DNA of 64,000 nucleotides from the NCBI GenBank assembly GCA_002694685.1, contig NZMW01000001.1, positions 1-64,000 of the forward strand, in the 5' to 3' direction. Below, piece after piece: positions 35,682-45,759 of the stretch (within the stretch, counting starts at the first letter, position 1; the number at the start of each line of letters is the position of its first letter). A program made the position numbers and the translations under genes. The notes below the pieces were generated by a model. That model was not told the origin of the DNA. It did not search any database and worked only from the letters and a program-made list of their open reading frames with translations. This stretch comes from Balneola sp. (lineage in GTDB: Bacteria; Bacteroidota; Rhodothermia; Balneolales; Balneolaceae).

Positions 35682-35861
35682 AGCCAAGTTTAAGGATTTT
35701 GATGGCTTATTGATAGGGGGATGGTGCATAGATTACATATTCATTCTGAATCTATTTCAGGACGACCAAGATGTTATTATTGTCGGCACTCCTGGCGCAT
35801 TTCTTTTTATCTGAAAAATTAAAAGTAGATTCAAGCTTTAAAGCGAGCTGCTATATCAGGA

Positions 35862-38222
35862 TCAAAAATCAATCCGATAACTAAAATTCGGAACAACAAT
35901 TGTGTCGTCATTCTGATCAATGGAGTGGTCCCGGAAGTTATATTGATAACCAAGGTATTCTTTCGCTCCCAGAGTGTTTAAAATTTGTAGCGACCAATGG
36001 CTTGAATACTTCTCTTTATTCACCCTGTAAGTAAACGTGAGGCTGGCAATGTTGGAATTAGGAGTCCTCTCACTGAAAGCATTGCTGTAGTCTTCGATAA
36101 TTTCCTTCGCTTCTAAAGAGGCCGCTTCATCAACGGGATTCATGAAGCTACCTCCGAGATAAGTATATTTCACGCTGGCGCTGAAGATATTTCTGTTTTT
36201 CACCATCCATTCTTTTCCGATCAGGAAATTGGAAATCTGCTTACGGTTAAATTGGGTGTTGCGTTCTACGCCGTCGCCTCCAATATATTCAGAATTGAAG
36301 ATGGAGAAAGTAGCCAAGTAGTACCACCCTTTATGTAGAAAACGCTCCAGCGTAATATCTACTCCAAGATTTGAACCGGTCCCGTCACTCACTAATTCCT
36401 CATTGATGAAAAAGTCGTTCTTGAGGTTCAGCATAGAAAAATAGCTCCCGTCAATCACCGGAATATCATACAAGTATTGGTAATAAGGCTCAATCACAAG
36501 ATGCGTATGCTCACCAATCAAGCGGTCGTAGGCCAATACGAAATGCTGTGATTTACTGAGTTTCAAATCTTTGTTCAGCTGTTCGGTTCTGTTGTCAACA
36601 GGGACATCCGATAGGTAAAAACTCAGTTTCTCCAATTGAGAATGGATGCCGTAACCTATGCTGATTTTATTTCTTGGGTTGATCTGATACGTTGCTCCAA
36701 GTCGAGGTTCCACCGATTGCTCACCATTCAACCCGAAATACATGTAATGCAGACCGGGATTGAACTCAAGATTCCCAAAGTTAAACGATGATTGTGAAAA
36801 GGCTTGAAGTAAATAACTTGATCCTTCATCATCAGCAAAAGTAGCCAACGGCTCACCGAACTCCGGCGCTTCCTGTAGCAAATAGTCGTAGCTGAGATTA
36901 TTATAGACAAAGCCCGTACGATTCGCGTGCCGACTGTTTAAAGCATAGTTTAATGTGGAAGAAAACTGAATGCTTCCTTCATTGAATTGAATATTCTCGA
37001 CTGGGTAATTTGTAGTAAATGTTGAATCCAGGCGGGACCCCATCAAATTGATTTCATTCACGGATCCAGAAATCGTGGTCTTTAAGTATCCCTTTCCATT
37101 TAGTAAAAGCTTATTTGAAACGCCAACAATACCGGTTTTAAAATCACTGTCTTCGGTGGTGAGATCTTCATAGTATTGCCATTTGTAATCGGAACCGAGC
37201 GTGTCATCATCCGGAGAGGTACCGGATTCATCCATCAGTCCAAGTCCCCAGATTGAAAAAGTACCTGTCTTATCAGTCGGGAGATTGATGTTGAAAGCAA
37301 GGTCTTGATATTGAATGCCAAGGTCGATATTTGGCAATATTACACTCAATAAACCAAAGGTGGAATAACGATAGTTGAACAAATATGAAGCCCCGGATTC
37401 TTCATTGATAGGACCTTCGGAAGCGAAGTCAAATCCCATGAATCCCGCTAAAAAAGAGTGTTCATATTCATTAGAGTTTCCTTCCCGCATCGAAAGATCA
37501 AAAACACCTGACATTGCATTACCGTATTCAGCAGGGAAGGCTCCGGTGAAGAAATCTGAACTAGCCAGCATTTTACTGCTGAGGGCTGTTATGCCTCCGC
37601 CTCCAAATCCATTGATATCGGCAAAGTGATTAGGATTGGAAATGTTCACGCCTTCCATACGCCAAAGAATTCCTTTGGGAGAGTTTCCCCGAATTATAAT
37701 TTCGTTTGAGCCAATATTACTGGCAACTCCGGCAAAAGAAGAGACCAGGCGGGCAGGATCATCAAATCCCCCGGCAAAGCGATTTGCTTCTTCCATACTC
37801 AGGCGCTTTGCACTTACCGTAGCAATTCGGTTTACCGGCATTTCTTTTAGTGGTTTGGGTTGAACCGTGATTTCATCCAGCTCAAAAGGACGTTCTTTAA
37901 GTTTGATATTCAGCGAAGGATTAGCTCCACTTGATATCAAGACGTTATTAAGTATCTGAGCCTCAAACCCAACCATTGAAATACGGATATTGTGTCGGCC
38001 AACCGGGATTTTTTTAAGTTCAAACCGGCCTTCTTCATCAGTTACAGTGCCAAGGGCAAGGGTAGAATCAATAATGGCAATGGTGACATATTCCAAAGGA
38101 GATTCTGTTGCATACTCTACTACGGTTCCATAAAGAGTACCCGTTAGCTGTTGTCCCTGAATTGTCCCTGAAATGCAGATCCAAATTGCTATCAGGGAAA
38201 AAGATTTTTTATTTATAATCAT
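35862..38222 (-). CDS. TonB-dependent receptor with N-terminal carboxypeptidase-regulatory-like domain
   Basis: A 786-residue outer-membrane receptor with a signal peptide (about 1-23), a CarboxypepD_reg-like domain (about 25-110, GTVVEYATESPLEYVTIAI) and a TonB plug domain (about 150-250: IIIRGNSPKGILWRMEGVNI, then FFTGAFPAEYGNAMSGVFDL). A beta-barrel follows, ending VPNFSYRIDF. Ligand unknown; no SusD partner is next to it, so a glycan PUL is not indicated. The start is 3 bp after the stop of the tricorn-like protease, which suggests co-expression. Confidence 0.9.
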   Translation of the reverse strand: MIINKKSFSLIAIWICISGTIQGQQLTGTLYGTVVEYATESPLEYVTIAIIDSTLALGTVTDEEGRFELKKIPVGRHNIRISMVGFEAQILNNVLISSGANPSLNIKLKERPFELDEITVQPKPLKEMPVNRIATVSAKRLSMEEANRFAGGFDDPARLVSSFAGVASNIGSNEIIIRGNSPKGILWRMEGVNISNPNHFADINGFGGGGITALSSKMLASSDFFTGAFPAEYGNAMSGVFDLSMREGNSNEYEHSFLAGFMGFDFASEGPINEESGASYLFNYRYSTFGLLSVILPNIDLGIQYQDLAFNINLPTDKTGTFSIWGLGLMDESGTSPDDDTLGSDYKWQYYEDLTTEDSDFKTGIVGVSNKLLLNGKGYLKTTISGSVNEINLMGSRLDSTFTTNYPVENIQFNEGSIQFSSTLNYALNSRHANRTGFVYNNLSYDYLLQEAPEFGEPLATFADDEGSSYLLQAFSQSSFNFGNLEFNPGLHYMYFGLNGEQSVEPRLGATYQINPRNKISIGYGIHSQLEKLSFYLSDVPVDNRTEQLNKDLKLSKSQHFVLAYDRLIGEHTHLVIEPYYQYLYDIPVIDGSYFSMLNLKNDFFINEELVSDGTGSNLGVDITLERFLHKGWYYLATFSIFNSEYIGGDGVERNTQFNRKQISNFLIGKEWMVKNRNIFSASVKYTYLGGSFMNPVDEAASLEAKEIIEDYSNAFSERTPNSNIASLTFTYRVNKEKYSSHWSLQILNTLGAKEYLGYQYNFRDHSIDQNDDTIVVPNFSYRIDF

Positions 38223-38225
38223 TAA

Positions 38226-41200
38226 TTAATTGTTCCCTAACTGCTCCAAAGCCAGTTCAATGGCTTTTGTTAGCTGAGGATCAGTTCCGTTTAGGCGATC
38301 TTTGAAATTGTTAAACACTTCAATATCAGGTTTTACACCGGTGCGCTCCAGATTACGCTCATCATCAAGCGTATAAACACCCCAAGCCGGCAGGCGATAG
38401 AAAGAGCCATCAACTAAGCCTTTCCCTGAAGTAAAGATAATCCAGCGGTAGGTTTCGGTTCCTACAATAGTTCCTAAATTCAAAGCTTTGAATCCGGCTG
38501 CCGTTACCTCAGCATCACTTAGCGATTGTTCATTCTGTAAGAGGATAATGGGTTTTGCTGCAGGAGTGAAGTTTGGCTGAGAGGCTAACTCACCATTTCT
38601 GTATTTCCATTTAGCATATGGCTGTTGGGAAAGAAACTGGAGTACATCATTATGAACATTTCCGCCCGTGTTATAGCGTAAATCTAAAATTAAGGCATCG
38701 CGGTGATAGCCTTCTGAAGTCATTTCGGTAAGGAAATTTTCCAATTCGCCACCGCCCATGTTTTTCATATGGACATAGGCAACTCGCTCATCGGTCTCGG
38801 AATCTACCATTTCTTGTTTCTCATCTACCCACTCATCGTATAAATTGTTTCGAGTAGAGAAATATGACTCTGGGTGAATTTTTGTGGTGAATGAATTACG
38901 ATTTCTTTGGAATGTCAGAGAAACTTCTTCAGGCATTGAAGGCCGGTTGAAATACATCTCACGGTTCATCTCGGTATTTACCTCTTTGCCATCGATAGCG
39001 GTAAGTACATCGCCTGGTTGAATATCTTTCCCGGCTACATCTGCAGGTCCGTCTGCAACAACAGATGCCACTCTAAATGGATTATTTGCATCAAAGGTGA
39101 GTCCTGTAGAAAGTGAAACGGTTGAATAGAACTCCTGCTCCTCTTCTCCAAAGGTGGTAAAGCCCATGTGAGAAGAATTCAATTCCCCAAGCATGTCATT
39201 CATGATGCGGCTGAAATCATTTCTATTATTAACCGATGGGAGGTAGGTGCGGTATCGGTCTCTGATTTCTTCCCAATTGATTCCATGAAAAGTGTCGTTA
39301 TAGAAATTCTCTTCAATATTCGCCCAAAGCTCCTCAAACATCTGATTGAACTCAGCTCTGAGGTTTCGTTTGAACTCAAACTCGGTTTCTATTTGAGTCG
39401 CTTTTGCGGAAGCTGCGTCTAATTCATAAACAGAACCGCCGGATAAACCATATAAACTTCCATCTACCTCTGTGATATTTCCTGCAAAACGAACACCATC
39501 AAACTTCTTGGTCTCGGGACTTTCAAAAGGCTGAAGGGTGGTTACATAGAGTCCGGTATTTCCTTCATCATGATTACTTAGATAAAGCACCATGGTTTTG
39601 TCACCGTCCTGAACTACAAAAGGTGAAAATTGGGATCCAAAATTCTCCCCGATATCTTCTAAACGATGCATTAAACCATCTGTATTGATCGAAATCTCCA
39701 TACTGCTTTCATCTTCTTCTGATTCTTCCTCTTTGGAATCATCGTCTTCTTCTTTTTCAACAAACAGCTCATCGAACTTATCCGATTTATAAGGTTCTTC
39801 ATAGGTGTCTAAAGCCATTTGGAAGAGATCTGTTTCTCCACCGCCCCTTGGGTAGGAAGGACTGGTTCGGGATGATGAGAAGTAAATATATTTACCATCA
39901 GGAGACCAGAAAGGATCCGATTCCGAAACACCAGTTGCTGTTAGATTCATGATTTCTTCGGACTCAATATGGTATGTAAAGATATCATGCTCAAAATCAC
40001 GGCGGGCTGTATAAAGCACATATTCGTCATTGGGAGAGAAACGAGGCTGCTGATTCTGGAATCCCCAAAACTCATCTTCTACAATGGTTTCGGTTTTTAG
40101 TGATTCAAGGTCAATCAGCTTTAATTTATCTCTGCCGCTGATATAAATTCCTTTAGTGCGATCTGAATTCAACTCAAGGGCTCGGTTGTTATCTTCATCT
40201 TTAGTCACTTGCTTTTCCATTCCCGATCCATCGGCTGCGGTAGTAAACCAGTTTTGATAACCCTCCGCAGTTTGGTTAAACATGAGCGTCTTATTGTCTT
40301 TCAGCCATTTTACTTCAAGTACTCTTCCCAAAGCATTGGTTTCTATTTGGCGAATGAATTTTCCTTTGATATCTGAGACAAATAATTCACCCCGTGAAGT
40401 AAAGGCCAGTTTCTTTTTATCAGGTGATACATCAAATGAGGTAACGCTATTTTCGACATCAAAACTTTGCTCTTTAGTAAGGGTGTTATTCTTGAAAATG
40501 GTAATAGGTATAGCAGTGGATTTACCGGAAGCAACATCGTAGGTAAACAGCTGGTATTCCTTCTCAAAAACTATGGTCTTTCCGTTAGCACTGACTTTTG
40601 GGCTAACTACTGAGGTGTTAAAGCGAGTCAATTGTTCTTTATTATTTCCACTTAGCTTATAGAGATTATACTCACCATTAAATTCATCAGAAACGAAGAA
40701 AAGATTTCCGCTTTGATCTAGAGTTGGCCACATATCTTTCCCTTCCCAGTTGGTATGCTTGGTAAAGGTTTCAGAATCCAGGCTGTAAGATTTAATATCT
40801 GGATTGAAGGGGCCTTTATACTTTTTTCGTTGAGGAAATATGAAGCTTTCCCACGATTCATTAAAGAAATAGGTGTTTTCAGAAGGATGCTTTACCAGGT
40901 TGTGTACGTTGTTATGATAATGCCCAAAAAGTCGTTCCGGAGTACCGCCTTCAATACTGACAGCATAGGCACTTACACGGTTATATCGGCCCGAACGGAA
41001 GTATATAGTTTTGGAATCCCAGCTCCATGATTCAACCTGATCGCCAGCCTGATGATAGGTCAGCTGAGTGATTTCTCCTCCATCAACAGGCATCATGTAT
41101 ACATCATCATTTCCATATTGATTAGAGGTAAAGGCTAGCCACTTACCATCCGGCGAAATACTGGACGCCGTTTCTTCACCATCCATTCCGGTTAATCTAA

Positions 41201-41384
41201 CTGCAGCTCCGCCGTTTGCTGGTACTTTCCATAAATCACTTTCATACGAAAAAACAATAGTGGAAGCGTCAGGAGAGATAGAAGGTTGGGTAGCAAACAA
41301 AATTTTGCTTTGCGCAAAACCGTTAGCAGTAATGAATAAAGACAGGAATGCTAAAGTCAGAACAGATTTTAAAGTATGTAACAC
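38226..41384 (-). CDS. Tricorn-like S41 family protease
   Basis: A 1052-residue secreted protease with a signal peptide (about 1-24). Beta-propeller repeats with FATQPSISPDASTIVFSYES and other SPDGKW/SPNDEY blades fill the N-terminal 520 residues, followed by an acidic stretch (KEEDDDSKEEESEEDESS). The C-terminal half has a PDZ domain (VASVVADGPADVAG, QPGDVLTAIDGKEV) and the S41 core LILDLRYNTGGNVHN with SLSDAEVTAAGF holding the predicted nucleophile Ser. This is the tricorn peptidase architecture, probably periplasmic. It is co-directional with the TonB receptor 3 bp downstream. Confidence 0.9.
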   Translation of the reverse strand: MLHTLKSVLTLAFLSLFITANGFAQSKILFATQPSISPDASTIVFSYESDLWKVPANGGAAVRLTGMDGEETASSISPDGKWLAFTSNQYGNDDVYMMPVDGGEITQLTYHQAGDQVESWSWDSKTIYFRSGRYNRVSAYAVSIEGGTPERLFGHYHNNVHNLVKHPSENTYFFNESWESFIFPQRKKYKGPFNPDIKSYSLDSETFTKHTNWEGKDMWPTLDQSGNLFFVSDEFNGEYNLYKLSGNNKEQLTRFNTSVVSPKVSANGKTIVFEKEYQLFTYDVASGKSTAIPITIFKNNTLTKEQSFDVENSVTSFDVSPDKKKLAFTSRGELFVSDIKGKFIRQIETNALGRVLEVKWLKDNKTLMFNQTAEGYQNWFTTAADGSGMEKQVTKDEDNNRALELNSDRTKGIYISGRDKLKLIDLESLKTETIVEDEFWGFQNQQPRFSPNDEYVLYTARRDFEHDIFTYHIESEEIMNLTATGVSESDPFWSPDGKYIYFSSSRTSPSYPRGGGETDLFQMALDTYEEPYKSDKFDELFVEKEEDDDSKEEESEEDESSMEISINTDGLMHRLEDIGENFGSQFSPFVVQDGDKTMVLYLSNHDEGNTGLYVTTLQPFESPETKKFDGVRFAGNITEVDGSLYGLSGGSVYELDAASAKATQIETEFEFKRNLRAEFNQMFEELWANIEENFYNDTFHGINWEEIRDRYRTYLPSVNNRNDFSRIMNDMLGELNSSHMGFTTFGEEEQEFYSTVSLSTGLTFDANNPFRVASVVADGPADVAGKDIQPGDVLTAIDGKEVNTEMNREMYFNRPSMPEEVSLTFQRNRNSFTTKIHPESYFSTRNNLYDEWVDEKQEMVDSETDERVAYVHMKNMGGGELENFLTEMTSEGYHRDALILDLRYNTGGNVHNDVLQFLSQQPYAKWKYRNGELASQPNFTPAAKPIILLQNEQSLSDAEVTAAGFKALNLGTIVGTETYRWIIFTSGKGLVDGSFYRLPAWGVYTLDDERNLERTGVKPDIEVFNNFKDRLNGTDPQLTKAIELALEQLGNN

Positions 41385-41500
41385 GGCAGAACCCTTTTAG
41401 TTAGAATTTCAAGAAGGGTACTTAAACGGGAAGTAAATGACAAAAGTTAGGTTGAACAGGAATTGTAAAAAACAGTTATCAAAAATCGGCTTAATTAATC

Positions 41501-41533
41501 TTTGATTGATTGATCATACACTGCCTATATTTG
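41501..41533 (+). promoter_or_regulatory. Bacteroidota-type promoter for the ptsN-like/dacB/regulator genes
   Basis: TTTG at 41501-41504 and TATATTTG at 41526-41533 are separated by 21 bp, matching the TTTG-N19-23-TAnnTTTG promoter model of Bacteroidota. Transcription would start near 41540, about 30 bp before the PTS IIA start codon. Confidence 0.6.
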
Positions 41534-41570
41534 AACGCTATCGAACCTTCATATTTTCTAGTAAAATTAC

Positions 41571-42044
41571 ATGAACTTATTTTCGCTGTTAGATCAACCC
41601 ACGGTTCTCCCCAATTATGTTGTGGGCTCAAAAAAAGAGCTCATTAACGCGCTTGTCAATGCTTTGGAAGAAAAGATGGAAAGTGAGGAACAACTTGAAG
41701 CCGTAAGGAAAGCGGTGTTTGAACGCGAGAAAATCATGAGCACAGGGGTAGGGAAAGGACTCGCAATTCCTCACGCAAAAACGAAAGCTGTAACTGAGAA
41801 TCATGCTGCTTTTGCCCTTCTAAAGGAACCTCTCGATTTTGATTCCATAGATGGCGAACCGGTTCGGTTGGTGTTTTTATTAGTAGGTCCTGAATCAAAT
41901 AACAGCCAGCACATCAAACTTTTGAGCCGGATTTCCAGACTCATGAATAGTGGTTCTTTCAGGGAGACTATTTTGAATTGCACCTCTACCGAAGAAATTC
42001 TGAATGCTTTTCAGGATGAAGAAGAAAAATACTTTGTAAGCTAG
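41571..42044 (+). CDS. PTS EIIA (nitrogen-type, PtsN-like) protein
   Basis: A 157-residue stand-alone fructose/mannitol-type EIIA domain. The phosphoacceptor His68 lies in the motif GLAIPHAKT; VRLVFLLVGPESNNSQHIKLLSRISRL is the second conserved block. With no sugar permease nearby, a regulatory role like PtsN is likelier than sugar uptake. Its stop is directly followed by the dacB start, and a sigma-54 activator gene follows, which fits with the usual ptsN link to the sigma-54 network. Confidence 0.82.
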   Translation: MNLFSLLDQPTVLPNYVVGSKKELINALVNALEEKMESEEQLEAVRKAVFEREKIMSTGVGKGLAIPHAKTKAVTENHAAFALLKEPLDFDSIDGEPVRLVFLLVGPESNNSQHIKLLSRISRLMNSGSFRETILNCTSTEEILNAFQDEEEKYFVS

Positions 42045-43481
42045 ATGAAGCTCTTATTCCGCATTGCAGGAATTCTGATACTCGCACTTCTTGCGGAATT
42101 AACCCATGGTCAAAATCTTAAGTCTATATTAGATCAGGCTCCCAATCAGGAAGCTTTTTGGTCGGTAACCGTTCGGGATGCAAATGGTGAAATTCTGGAA
42201 AGCTTTAACTCTGAAAAGGTCATAATTCCTGCATCTAATCAAAAGCTGTTAACTACAGCTGCTATTTTAGATCACTTTGGCTCCGATTATCAGTTTGAAA
42301 CCAATATTTATGGTGATGGCGAGCTGGAAAGAGATATCTGGAAAGGGAACCTGATTATAAAAGGAAGTGGTGATCCATCCATAAGCGGCGATTTATATGA
42401 TGGAGATCGATACCACGTCTTTGAAAAATTTGTCGCCCAGCTCAAAGTTAAAGGAATAGAAAAGATTGATGGATTTCTGATCGCTGATCAAAGTCTCTTC
42501 GACAGTCAACTATATCCTAAAGGATGGGATTGGTACGACTTCTCATTCTATTATGGAGTACAAATCAGCCCGCTATCCTTCAATAATAATGCTGTCGATT
42601 TGGAAGTATTTGCTGATGGTGAAATAGGAGATACTCCAAGAATTACCTGGTTTCCTGATAGTACAGACTATGTTGACTTTGAAAACAAACAGGTCATCAG
42701 CCACCCTGAGACTGAGTATGATGAATATTATCGGCGTGAGCTTGGAGGCAATAAAATAGTACTGGGAAGCAGCTTGCCCCAAGGATATTATGAAGATGAA
42801 TCTTTGTCTGTGGATGATCCCCTTATGTTTTTCCTGGATTCCTTCAAAGATTATCTAAACAATAACGGAATTCAGTTCGAAGGCGGGATTGTAGTTTATG
42901 GACAGGCTTTTGAGTATGATACTACCAACGTGTTGGCTACCCATTTCTCCAAGCCAATGACTGAGCTAATCAAGTGGGCAAATAAAGAAAGCGATAATTT
43001 TTATACTGAAATGTTGCTTAAAACACTTTCAGCTGAAACCGACAATCAGCCCGGTTCTTTTGAGGGAGGGATAAAAGAGGTCCGAAACTTTGTAGCTAAG
43101 CAGGGGTTAGATACGACTCATATTCAAATGAATGATGGTTCAGGTATGGCAGGAGGAAACTTCAACAAAACCAGTCTTCTTTCAGAGCTATTAGTGAAGA
43201 TGAAGGATCACCAGGAGTTTGATACCTATTTTAGTAGTATGTCTGTTGCAGGTATTGATGGAACACTTGCTCACCGAATGAAGGGCACACCGCTCTATAG
43301 AAACTTCAAAGGAAAATCAGGTTTTGTGACAGGAGTTAGAACGCTCAGCGGATATTTTGAGGCTAAATCAGGAAAGCAGTTGATCGTCAGTCTGGCTGCC
43401 AATAATTATATTTCGGAGAAAGTTCGCCCCATTGACGCTGTTCACGAACAGATTTTGATGTATCTGTATGATAAATATTGA
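42045..43481 (+). CDS. dacB: D-alanyl-D-alanine carboxypeptidase/endopeptidase (PBP4 family, S13)
   Basis: A 478-residue periplasmic penicillin-binding protein with a signal peptide (about 1-22). Active-site motifs: SxxK at S64-N-Q-K67 (PASNQKLLTTAA), SxN as SDN (KESDNFYTEML) and the KTG-type GKSGFV near the C terminus. The large insertion between SxxK and SxN is typical of the S13 family. It hydrolyses terminal D-Ala or cross-links in peptidoglycan. It is immediately downstream of the ptsN-like gene and 12 bp upstream of the response regulator start chosen here. Confidence 0.92.
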   Translation: MKLLFRIAGILILALLAELTHGQNLKSILDQAPNQEAFWSVTVRDANGEILESFNSEKVIIPASNQKLLTTAAILDHFGSDYQFETNIYGDGELERDIWKGNLIIKGSGDPSISGDLYDGDRYHVFEKFVAQLKVKGIEKIDGFLIADQSLFDSQLYPKGWDWYDFSFYYGVQISPLSFNNNAVDLEVFADGEIGDTPRITWFPDSTDYVDFENKQVISHPETEYDEYYRRELGGNKIVLGSSLPQGYYEDESLSVDDPLMFFLDSFKDYLNNNGIQFEGGIVVYGQAFEYDTTNVLATHFSKPMTELIKWANKESDNFYTEMLLKTLSAETDNQPGSFEGGIKEVRNFVAKQGLDTTHIQMNDGSGMAGGNFNKTSLLSELLVKMKDHQEFDTYFSSMSVAGIDGTLAHRMKGTPLYRNFKGKSGFVTGVRTLSGYFEAKSGKQLIVSLAANNYISEKVRPIDAVHEQILMYLYDKY

Positions 43482-43493
43482 TTAGCTTTGTCT

Positions 43494-44867
43494 ATGTCAG
43501 AAAAGAGACCTCATATTTTAATTACGGATGATGAAAAAGCGATCCGGAATACTCTGGAAGAAATTCTGCAGTATGAGAATTATGAAGTTTCCACCGCAGA
43601 AAGCGGATCTAATGCCATCGACTTTGTAGCTAAAAACGATATTGACTTGATGTTTCTGGACATCAAGATGCAGGGAATGGATGGTCTTGAAACCCTCAAA
43701 AAGCTCAGAGAAAAGGGGCATGAGTTTCCGGTTATTATGATCTCAGGCCACGGGACTATTGAAATCGCCGTTGAGGCCACTAAAATGGGGGCTTATGATT
43801 TCATGGAAAAACCCCCGGATTTGAATCGGTTGCTTATCTCCGTTCGGAATGCCCTTTCTCAGCAAAATTTGGCTAATGAGTACAAGCAGATCAAGAAAAA
43901 GCTGCCGAAGGTGCAGGAGATCATCGGGGAGAGTAAAGCGATTTCAAAAATCAAAGATCTGATCGATAAAGTAGCACCAACACAATCCCGCGTATTGATA
44001 ACCGGCGAGAATGGAACCGGAAAAGAATTGGTAGCAAAATGGGTTCACGAGAAAAGTCCGCGCAGTTCAGCTCCATTTGTAGAAGTGAATTGTGCCGCAA
44101 TTCCCTCAGATTTGTTAGAGAGTGAACTTTTTGGACATGAAAAAGGAGCATTCACCGGCGCCTCCGATCAACGAATTGGAAAGTTTGACCAGGCTGATGG
44201 CGGAACTTTATTTTTGGATGAGATTGGTGATATGAGCCTGGAAGCCCAGGCAAAAGTATTACGGGCTTTACAGGAAAGTACTATTACAAGGGTTGGTGGA
44301 AACGAGTCTATTTCGGTAGACGTGAGGATATTGGCTGCTACCAACAAGGATCTTGAGGAAGAAATTGAAGAAGGTAATTTTCGTGAAGACTTATTTCATC
44401 GTATAAGTGTGATTCCCATTAAAGTACCGCCGCTCAGAGAACGTAAGGAAGATATTCCGCTGATTGCCAAGGCCTGTCTGAAAAATCTGAAAGAAAGAGA
44501 TATTAGCTTTTCCTCCATTTCCTTCTCAAAAGAAGGATTAAAGGCGCTAACGAAAAGAGAATGGACCGGGAATGTAAGGGAACTTCAAAACGCGGTGGAA
44601 AGATTGGGGATTTTAGCTTCTGAAGATGAAATCACCGAAGAAACTGTAAATGATGTACTCAAAACGAGGGACCTTAAAGCGGGGGATTTGGGTAAACTCG
44701 CCGATGAAACAGACGATTTTCAGGATTTTAAAGAAACTGCAGAACGGTTATTTTTAGTGAAGCAGCTGGAGAAGAATGACTGGAATGTTTCACAAACTGC
44801 AGAAACCATAGGTATACAGCGAAGCCACATGTACAATAAAATGAAAAAATATAATATAGAGCGATAG
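43494..44867 (+). CDS. NtrC-family sigma-54-dependent response regulator
   Basis: A 457-residue three-domain regulator. The receiver domain (about 5-115) has the phosphoacceptor D56 (LMFLDIKMQGMDG) and the conserved Lys in MEKPPD. The AAA+ domain (about 140-375) has Walker A GENGTGKE at 171-178, the sigma-54 contact loop GAFTGA at 218-223 and Walker B LFLDEIGD. A Fis-type helix-turn-helix follows (NDWNVSQTAETIGIQRSHMYNKMKKY). No histidine kinase is adjacent. A TTG at 43488 is an alternative start. Its stop ends one base before the folD start codon. Confidence 0.92.
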   Translation: MSEKRPHILITDDEKAIRNTLEEILQYENYEVSTAESGSNAIDFVAKNDIDLMFLDIKMQGMDGLETLKKLREKGHEFPVIMISGHGTIEIAVEATKMGAYDFMEKPPDLNRLLISVRNALSQQNLANEYKQIKKKLPKVQEIIGESKAISKIKDLIDKVAPTQSRVLITGENGTGKELVAKWVHEKSPRSSAPFVEVNCAAIPSDLLESELFGHEKGAFTGASDQRIGKFDQADGGTLFLDEIGDMSLEAQAKVLRALQESTITRVGGNESISVDVRILAATNKDLEEEIEEGNFREDLFHRISVIPIKVPPLRERKEDIPLIAKACLKNLKERDISFSSISFSKEGLKALTKREWTGNVRELQNAVERLGILASEDEITEETVNDVLKTRDLKAGDLGKLADETDDFQDFKETAERLFLVKQLEKNDWNVSQTAETIGIQRSHMYNKMKKYNIER

Positions 44868-44868
44868 C

Positions 44869-45759
44869 ATGAGTGCAGAAATCATTGATGGCAAACAGGT
44901 AGCAGAATTAGTCAGAAATCGCGTTCGTGAGGATGTAGAGGACTGGAAGGCGAAAGGTAATCGTGCTCCGTTTCTGCAGGTTATTTTGGTTGGGGATGAT
45001 CCCGCTTCAAAAGTATATACCGGCGCTAAAACTCGTGCTTGCGAAGATGTGGGAATTGAAACTTATACCGAGATTTTACAAGATACGATCTCTGCCAAAG
45101 AACTTAAGTCGGTTATTGAAGGATATAATACCGATGATTCAGTAGATGGAATTCTGGTACAACTTCCACTGCCATCCCATTTGTCATCTCATGATGTAAT
45201 CGAATGCATTAACCATCGCAAAGATGTGGATGGATTTCACCCGATGAATGTGGGCCGCTTAACAGTTGATCAGCCTTGCTTCCGTAGCTGTACGCCAGCC
45301 GGCATCATGGAGCTGTTCAAACATTACAGCATTCCCGTTAAAGCGAAACATGCCGTAGTGGTAGGAGCCAGTAATATCGTGGGATCTCCAATGGCGATTA
45401 TGCTTTCAAGAGAAAATTCTTCTGGAAAAGCCACCACAACGATTTGTCACAAATACACCAAAGATCTTACCCAGCATACCATTTCTGCTGATATTGTTAT
45501 TGCTGCGGCTGGTCAACCTCACCTTATAAAAGCAGAAATGATTAAAGAGGGTGCTGTCGTGATTGATGTGGGAATCAATAGAATAGCCGATGAAACTTCC
45601 GAAAAAGGGTACAAGCTCGTAGGAGATGTCGATTTCGAATCCGTCAAGAAAAAAGCCAGCTGGATTACCCCCGTTCCCGGAGGCGTTGGTCCGATGACTG
45701 TTGCAATGCTGATGAAGAATACCTTATTGGCAGCTAAGAAGAGCATTTATCCCGATTAG
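44869..45759 (+). CDS. folD: Bifunctional methylenetetrahydrofolate dehydrogenase / methenyl-THF cyclohydrolase
   Basis: A 296-residue cytosolic enzyme interconverting 5,10-methylene-THF, methenyl-THF and 10-formyl-THF for one-carbon metabolism. Motifs: YTGAKTRACEDVGIE with the catalytic Lys, VQLPLPSHL, DVDGFHPMNVGRL, CTPAGIMEL and VVGASNIVGSPMA (Rossmann), ending at PGGVGPMTVAMLMKNT and AAKKSIYPD. The last nine codons and the stop are repeated, with only synonymous changes, at 46096-46125, suggesting the 3' end was replaced or duplicated. Confidence 0.95.
   Translation: MSAEIIDGKQVAELVRNRVREDVEDWKAKGNRAPFLQVILVGDDPASKVYTGAKTRACEDVGIETYTEILQDTISAKELKSVIEGYNTDDSVDGILVQLPLPSHLSSHDVIECINHRKDVDGFHPMNVGRLTVDQPCFRSCTPAGIMELFKHYSIPVKAKHAVVVGASNIVGSPMAIMLSRENSSGKATTTICHKYTKDLTQHTISADIVIAAAGQPHLIKAEMIKEGAVVIDVGINRIADETSEKGYKLVGDVDFESVKKKASWITPVPGGVGPMTVAMLMKNTLLAAKKSIYPD

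Noticed and set aside
35557-35814. Plus-strand open frame across the start of ccmB
   Set aside because: It is antisense to the well-supported ccmB and extends into an intergenic repeat; its composition follows the opposite strand.
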